Part shown: in pieces, positions 59,012-64,000 of the stretch
Layout: each line of letters begins with the position of its first letter
How positions within the stretch are numbered: position 1 is the first letter of the stretch
Origin: Burkholderiaceae bacterium
GTDB taxonomy: Bacteria > Pseudomonadota > Gammaproteobacteria > Burkholderiales > Burkholderiaceae_F
DNA: 64,000 nucleotides
Assembly: GCA_022843955.1 (NCBI GenBank)
Contig: JALHMQ010000022.1
Location: forward strand, 1-64,000
Direction: 5' to 3'
Position numbers and translations under genes: made by a program
The notes under the pieces: generated by a model
Database searches by the model: none
Told to the model about the DNA's origin: nothing
What the model saw: only the letters and a program-made list of their open reading frames with translations

Positions 59012-61885
59012 ATGACCGAGGCTGCCGTGCCGGTCCCGGCCGACCCGATGCCTGCTGACCCGCTGGTGGCCGGCACAAAACGCGCGCGTGCTGCCAGCCG
59101 CTTCGTTGCCCAATGCGTGCGCCATCTGGCGCCCGACGAGGCGGGCCAGGACCAGGCGCTGTACACGCTGGCGCGCGAGCCGTGGACCCCGGCCCGACTC
59201 GACCAACAGCTCGTTGCACTGGCACCACCGGCGGCCCATGCCGATGCGCTGGCAGCCGCCCTGCGCCGTCTGCGTCGCAACGTGCTGCTGAGCGTCATCG
59301 TGCGCGATGTTGCCGGCGTGGCGCTGCTCGACGAGGTCACGGCGACGATGACCTGGCTGGCCGAGCTGGCCGTGCAGCGGCTGGTCGGCGCGCATGCGCA
59401 CGATCTCGCGCTGATCCATGGGGTGCCGCTCGCCGCGGACGGTGCACCGCAGGACCTGCTGGTGGTGGCGATGGGCAAGGGCGGCGGCGGCGAGTTGAAC
59501 GTGTCCTCGGACCTCGACCTCATCTACGTGTACGACGAAGGCGGCGAGACGCGCGCGCTCGGGGCCTTTGCCGATGCCCGGCGGCCGCTGTCGAACCATG
59601 AGTTCTTCGAGAAGCTCGGCCGGCGCGTGGCAGCCGCGCTGTCGGATGCCGCTGCCGATGGCTTCGTGTTCCGCGTTGATCTGCGCCTGCGTCCGAACGG
59701 TGACGCCGGACCGCTGGTGGTCTCGGTGGCAATGCTGGAGGAGTACCTGATCCGCCAGGGCCGTGCCTGGGAGCGTTTTGCCTGGCTCAAGGGGCGGGTG
59801 ATCTCGGCGCCTGTGTTTGCCGATGCCGCCGGCTTCGAGGCGCAGGTGGCGGCGCTGGAATCGACCGTCGCGCCGTTCGTGTTCCGCAAGTATCTCGATT
59901 TCAACGCCATCGCGGCGCTGCGTGGCCTGCACGAGATGATCCGCGCCGAGACGCAGAAGAAAAGCGCGCGCGGTGCCGGCGGCCACCGGACGCACGAGGA
60001 CAACGTCAAGCTCGGGCGCGGCGGCATCCGCGAGATCGAGTTCATCGCGCAGACGTTCCAGGTGATGCGCGGCGGTCGCGAGACGCGGCTGCGCGGCAAG
60101 CGCACGCTGGACACGCTGGCCATGCTGGCGCGGCTCAACCTGCTGGCGCCTGCGACCTGCACGCGGCTGGCCGAGGCATATGTGTTCCTGCGCCGGCTCG
60201 AGCATGCGCTGCAATACATCGACGATGCGCAGACGCACCTGCTGCCGGCGGCAGCCGACGAGCGCGCGCGGGCGGCCGCCTTGCTTGGGCTGGAGGTCGA
60301 TGACCTGATCGCGCGCTACCTGGCGCAGCGCGAGTTCGTTGCCGCCAGCTTCGATGCGATCTTTCTGCCGCCCGACGATGGCGATCGCAATGGCGAGTCG
60401 CAGGCGCCGCTGACCGACGAGGCGCTGCTGGCGCGCCTGACCGCGCGCGGCTTCAAGGCGCCGCAGGAGTCGGCGGGGCGGGTGCGCACGTTGCTCGGCT
60501 CGCGTCGCGTGCAGGCCGCGAGCGAGGTCGCGCGCGGATCGATCGAGCGCCTGCTCGAACGCGCGATCGAGGCAATCGGCGCGCGCCGCGACGAGGAGGG
60601 CGCGGTGCACGACGTCGGTCCCGACGAGGTGCTGGCGCGCTTTGTCCAGCTGCTCGACGTGATCGCCGGCCGCAGCACCTACATCGCGTTGCTGAACCAG
60701 TATCCGCGGGCGTTCGCACGCGTGCTTCGCCTGCTCGCCGCCAGCCGCTGGGCGACGGACTTCCTGGCGCGCCATCCGATCCTTCTGGATGAAATGCTCG
60801 ACGACCGCGAGGGCTGGGAGCCGGACTGGATGGCGTGGAAGGTCGAGGTCGAGGCACAACTGGCCCGCGATGCCCACGACGATGTCGAGCGCCAGATGAA
60901 CATCCTGCGCGACGTCCATCATGTGCAGCTGTTCCGCCTGCTGCTGGCGGACCTCGATGGCCGATTGACGGTCGAGCGGCTCGCCGACCATCTGTCGCTG
61001 CTGGCCGACCAGACGCTGAGCCTTGCGCTGGCCGGTGCCTGGCAAAGTCTGTCGCGGCGCCATCGTGACGCCCCGGCGTTCGCCGTGATCGGCTACGGCA
61101 AGCTCGGCGGCAAGGAACTGGGCTATGCGTCGGACCTCGACATCATCTTCCTGTTCGATGACCCGCACCCCGACGCGGCGGAGATTTATGCCTTGCTGGG
61201 CCGGCGCCTGGCCAACTGGCTGACGGCGCAGACCTCCAGTGGCGTGCTGTTCGAAATCGACCTGCGGCTGCGGCCGAACGGCAACGCCGGGCTGCTGGTG
61301 TCATCGATCGAGGCCTTCGAGAAGTACCAGCGCAATGACGCTGGAGGCGGTGCCTGGACCTGGGAACACCAGGCGCTCACGCGGGCGCGCTTTTGCTGCG
61401 GCGACGCCGCCCTGGGCGCGCGGTTCGAGCAGGTGCGTTGCGAGGTGCTGGCACGCGAGCGCGCGCGCGACAGCCTGGTCGCCGACGTGCTTGCAATGCG
61501 CCAGAAGATGCACGACGGTCACCCCAATCGCTCGGCGCTGTTCGACCTGAAACATGACCTCGGCGGCATGGTCGACATCGAGTTCATCGTGCAGACGCTG
61601 GTGCTGCTGCACTCGCATCGGCACCGGCGCCTGCTCGGCAACCTCGGCAACATCGCGCTGCTGCGCATCGCCGCCGAGGTGGGGCTGATCGACGCGGGTC
61701 TGGCGCAGGCCGGTGCCGACGCCTATCGCCACTATCGCAAGCTGCAGCACCGGGTGCGCCTGAACGGGTCGCAGTACGCGCGCGTTGAACCGGCCGAGGT
61801 GGTGGGCGAGAGCGAGTCGGTGGTGGCGCTGTGGGACGCGCTCTTCGCGCCCCCACCGGCCGCGGCCGCAACCGCGGGCGGCTGA
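59012..61885 (+). CDS. glnE: glutamine synthetase adenylyltransferase/deadenylase
   Basis: Adds and removes AMP on glutamine synthetase in response to PII signalling. A 957-residue protein with two nucleotidyltransferase domains: MGKGGGGELNVSSDLDLIYV at about 154-173 (deadenylase half) and GYGKLGGKELGYASDLDIIF at about 693-712 (adenylylase half), each followed by a helical domain (GRGGIREIEFIAQTFQ; LGGMVDIEFIVQTLVL). The first half has Gly where most family members have Leu in GKLGG. Start 59012 removes a low-complexity upstream stretch. Confidence 0.95.
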   Translation: MTEAAVPVPADPMPADPLVAGTKRARAASRFVAQCVRHLAPDEAGQDQALYTLAREPWTPARLDQQLVALAPPAAHADALAAALRRLRRNVLLSVIVRDVAGVALLDEVTATMTWLAELAVQRLVGAHAHDLALIHGVPLAADGAPQDLLVVAMGKGGGGELNVSSDLDLIYVYDEGGETRALGAFADARRPLSNHEFFEKLGRRVAAALSDAAADGFVFRVDLRLRPNGDAGPLVVSVAMLEEYLIRQGRAWERFAWLKGRVISAPVFADAAGFEAQVAALESTVAPFVFRKYLDFNAIAALRGLHEMIRAETQKKSARGAGGHRTHEDNVKLGRGGIREIEFIAQTFQVMRGGRETRLRGKRTLDTLAMLARLNLLAPATCTRLAEAYVFLRRLEHALQYIDDAQTHLLPAAADERARAAALLGLEVDDLIARYLAQREFVAASFDAIFLPPDDGDRNGESQAPLTDEALLARLTARGFKAPQESAGRVRTLLGSRRVQAASEVARGSIERLLERAIEAIGARRDEEGAVHDVGPDEVLARFVQLLDVIAGRSTYIALLNQYPRAFARVLRLLAASRWATDFLARHPILLDEMLDDREGWEPDWMAWKVEVEAQLARDAHDDVERQMNILRDVHHVQLFRLLLADLDGRLTVERLADHLSLLADQTLSLALAGAWQSLSRRHRDAPAFAVIGYGKLGGKELGYASDLDIIFLFDDPHPDAAEIYALLGRRLANWLTAQTSSGVLFEIDLRLRPNGNAGLLVSSIEAFEKYQRNDAGGGAWTWEHQALTRARFCCGDAALGARFEQVRCEVLARERARDSLVADVLAMRQKMHDGHPNRSALFDLKHDLGGMVDIEFIVQTLVLLHSHRHRRLLGNLGNIALLRIAAEVGLIDAGLAQAGADAYRHYRKLQHRVRLNGSQYARVEPAEVVGESESVVALWDALFAPPPAAAATAGG

Positions 61886-61903
61886 GGCTCGCTCGACCGG
61901 CGC

Positions 61904-62377
61904 TCAGGCGGCGGCGATCTCGGCGGCCTTGAAGGCGTGGGCGAGGGCGGCCGGGGTGTGCTTGCGCACATCCTTGAGCGAATGCAGCTGCTCGTGGCCG
62001 CAGTGCTGGCAGCGGTGGACCGGCACGGTCAGATCGATGTTGAACTGCGGGCAGTCGGGCAGCGCCACGTCAATGCGGAAGGTATGCGGCTGGTCCGGGC
62101 TGCTGGCCAGTTTCGTACCGCAGGCCGCGCAGTGGTAGTGCTTGAACAGCAGGCCCTTGGTTTCGCTTGCCGGCAGTTGCGGCTCGTCGTGCTCCATCAG
62201 GTGATCGAGCAGCAGCAGCGGAAAGTCGGCGCTCGCAAACTGTCGGTGCCCGTGCGGGCACTCGAGCACCGGCATGTCGTGCACGGTGACGGCAAGCGGC
62301 GCATCTTCACCATGGGTCAGGGCAAGCCGGGCTGCTTCGGTGTCGGCCTTGCAGATGGTGCAGCGTCGGGTGGTCAT
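61904..62377 (-). CDS. zinc-ribbon protein of unknown function
   Basis: A 157-residue cytoplasmic protein with several Cys pairs: CTIC at the N-terminus, CPHGH, CAAC (HYHCAACGTKL) and CQHC near the C-terminus. This suggests two zinc sites. The C-terminal helix is LKDVRKHTPAALAHAFKAA. Not recognised as a named family. It is convergent with glnE, separated by 18 bp. Confidence 0.72.
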   Translation of the reverse strand: MTTRRCTICKADTEAARLALTHGEDAPLAVTVHDMPVLECPHGHRQFASADFPLLLLDHLMEHDEPQLPASETKGLLFKHYHCAACGTKLASSPDQPHTFRIDVALPDCPQFNIDLTVPVHRCQHCGHEQLHSLKDVRKHTPAALAHAFKAAEIAAA

Positions 62378-62685
62378 GGCGGGCTCCTCATGACGGACGA
62401 TGAAGCGAATCGTCGGCGCACGACGGCAGGTTGTCGACCCAAGATTGCCCTAGCGCGAGTGCGGTGCGGGAGCGCGCACGGCCGGCGTCGCGGGCGGGCG
62501 CAGTCGGCACCAGCGGCCAGGCCGAGTCCGGGTCAACCCGGCCTGCAGCCCCGTTTGCTCGAGCCTGCCAGCGCACCAGCCGGGTGCGAGGCAAGCAAAT
62601 ACGTAGGTCGAGACGGGCAGTTCCACGCTTTGGCGCTGGGGGTTGAACCGTAGCCTTGACGCTTCACCACTGACGCCGGCCGACG
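62378..62685. other. divergent intergenic region
   Basis: About 310 bp between the zinc-ribbon gene and the chemotaxis-type gene. No gene, terminator or clear palindrome is seen. Confidence 0.4.
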
Positions 62686-64000
62686 ATGAGCGCCACCGAC
62701 GATCTGATCCCCCACATGCATCGCGTGCAGACCGCCGATCGCGACATGCGCGACCTCGGCCTCGTGTGGCAGATGATCGAGGCCAGTGCCGCGATCAGTT
62801 GTCCTGACGAAGTGCAGTCGATCCTGCCCACGCTGACGCATACGCGCGAACGCTTCGACAACCTGCAGAAGCGGCTGATCTCGCAGCTCGGTGCGGAGAA
62901 CCTGGCCGAGCTTGGCGACGACCTCGTTTCCAAGGCGCAGTGTGCGATCGACATCCTGGTGCGCAACCTGTTCGAACGCACCGCCGACGTCGGCTTTCTC
63001 GCCACCGATGACGAACTGCGCGCGTTCTGCGGCGCCGATGCGGCCAGCCGGGCGGGGCTGCGCGACCCGCTGGAGGCGCGCCTCGACGAGTACCGCGCGA
63101 AGTACACCGTGTACGACGACATCATCGTGGTCGACACGGTCGGTACCGTGCTGGCGCGGCTCGACCGCGCCGCGGCCTTGTCCTGCAGCCGCGATCCGAT
63201 CATCGGCGCGGCGCTGGCCGGGCGCAGCTACGTCGAGCAGTACGCCGCCACTGACCTGGCCGACGGCTGCGCGCTGCTGTATGCGCATCGCATCGAGGTC
63301 GACAGCCGCGCCGCGGGAGTGCTGATCCTGCGCTTTCGCTTTGCCGACGAGATGCAGCGCATCTTCACGGACCTGGCCGATGAGCGTCGGCAGATGGCCC
63401 TGGTGCTGGTCGACGATGCGTGCCGCGTGATCGCCACCAGCGACGACGGCCATGTGCCGCTGGGCACGCGCCTGACCAGCGGCCCGGCAGGCGAAGTGCG
63501 GCTGTGCTCGTTCGGTGGACGTGACTACCTGGCCGTGACCTGCCCGACGCGCGGCTACCAGTCGTATCGCGGCCCGGGCTGGCGCGCGCAGGCGATGGTG
63601 TCGCTGCTCACGGCGTTCCGCGGCAGCCAGCCGGCAATCGAGGGCGACAGCGAGATCGCCCTCGACAACCCCGAGCTGACGCACCTGCAGAACGAGGCCG
63701 ACGAGATCAACCGCAACCTGCGCCGCGTGGTGTGGAACGGCCGGTTGATGGCCGGCGCACAAAGTGGCGACCAGGCACGCCTCAAGGCGGTGCTCACGCA
63801 GGTCCATCAGGCCGGCGGCCGCACCCGGGAGCGGGTGGGTGACGCGATCGAGGAACTGCACCGCACGTCGCTCGGACGCACGCGCCATCACGCTGCCGAG
63901 CTGGCACGGCTGGCGGCCGACATCATGGATCGCAACCTCTACGAGCGCGCCAATGATTGCCGCTGGTGGGCGCTGTCCCCGGTCGTGCGGCGCGTGCTCG
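62686..64000 (+). CDS. chemotaxis-type sensor protein, 3' end outside window
   Basis: Open from ATG 62686 to the window edge, 438 codons. The start reads MSATDDLIPHMHRVQTADRD. A helical region and then a Cache/PAS-like sensor part follow (VGFLATDDELRAFCG, EYRAKYTVYDDIIVVDTVGT, SYVEQYAATDLADG). A later segment contains IMDRNLYERANDCRWWALSP, which I recall from soluble chemotaxis-associated proteins, some ending in a CheW domain. That end is not in the window. A long minus-strand frame over the same DNA is a shadow. Confidence 0.7.
   Translation, partial: MSATDDLIPHMHRVQTADRDMRDLGLVWQMIEASAAISCPDEVQSILPTLTHTRERFDNLQKRLISQLGAENLAELGDDLVSKAQCAIDILVRNLFERTADVGFLATDDELRAFCGADAASRAGLRDPLEARLDEYRAKYTVYDDIIVVDTVGTVLARLDRAAALSCSRDPIIGAALAGRSYVEQYAATDLADGCALLYAHRIEVDSRAAGVLILRFRFADEMQRIFTDLADERRQMALVLVDDACRVIATSDDGHVPLGTRLTSGPAGEVRLCSFGGRDYLAVTCPTRGYQSYRGPGWRAQAMVSLLTAFRGSQPAIEGDSEIALDNPELTHLQNEADEINRNLRRVVWNGRLMAGAQSGDQARLKAVLTQVHQAGGRTRERVGDAIEELHRTSLGRTRHHAAELARLAADIMDRNLYERANDCRWWALSPVVRRVL

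Noticed and set aside
62533-63891. 452-codon minus-strand frame near the right edge
   Set aside because: It is the complement of the chemotaxis-type gene, which has clear protein character and continues to the window edge.

Overview
The window is about 68% GC and almost fully coding. Gene content and order (glnE next to yhdP, a nitrilase-family gene, tldD and a DAHP synthase; a plsC-cdsA pair; a PduO-type cobalamin adenosyltransferase; many PAS sensor kinases) suggest a free-living betaproteobacterium of the order Burkholderiales. This is inferred from family knowledge; no rRNA or tRNA gene is present to confirm it.

Layout. 1-5805: metal-export block with an RND adaptor (cut by the window edge), an RND pump, a small periplasmic protein and a His-rich DmeF-type cation exporter. 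5921-12595: a one-chain HTH/ATPase/STAS-like regulator with three evenly spaced promoter boxes, a large hybrid sensor kinase and an MFS transporter. 12709-19863: a minus-strand accessory and defence block with an AbiEi-like antitoxin lacking its toxin, an MmeI-like type IIG restriction-modification enzyme, a putAbiC-type abortive-infection protein, a serine hydrolase and a DUF4124 protein. 20060-27071: a BLUF protein lacking the photoactive tyrosine, a second hybrid kinase, a composite 162-bp tandem array of palindromes, and prfC. 27220-36114: an AbiEi-HipA fusion with its own operator-like palindromes, arsM, two alpha/beta hydrolases, a sensor kinase, a beta-barrel protein and a small conserved protein.

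36130-43980: a D-lactate dehydrogenase-type flavoprotein, cobalamin adenosyltransferase, a septation-protein-like membrane protein, an EamA exporter, a five-gene SPFH operon behind a perfect 20-bp palindrome, and a periplasmic msrB-msrA pair. 44337-47790: a decayed type I secretion locus (truncated HlyD, two copies of a small exported protein, a truncated RTX-type substrate) broken and duplicated together with REP elements and three fragments of REP-associated transposase (RAYT); an intact HIRAN/zinc-ribbon membrane protein sits between the copies. 47929-64000: housekeeping block with aroG and its leader-peptide attenuator, an outer-membrane barrel, cdsA, an acyltransferase, tldD, a nitrilase-family amidase, yhdP, glnE, a zinc-ribbon protein and a chemotaxis-type sensor running off the right edge.

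The strongest unlisted signal is upstream of aroG: a 25-residue leader peptide in which eight of nine consecutive codons are Phe or Tyr, followed by a 12-bp terminator hairpin with a competing pairing segment. This is a complete attenuator for aromatic amino-acid synthesis. Other points of interest are the type IIG/putAbiC operon with a low-GC specificity segment, the AbiEi-HipA fusion, and the Tyr-to-Phe BLUF domain.
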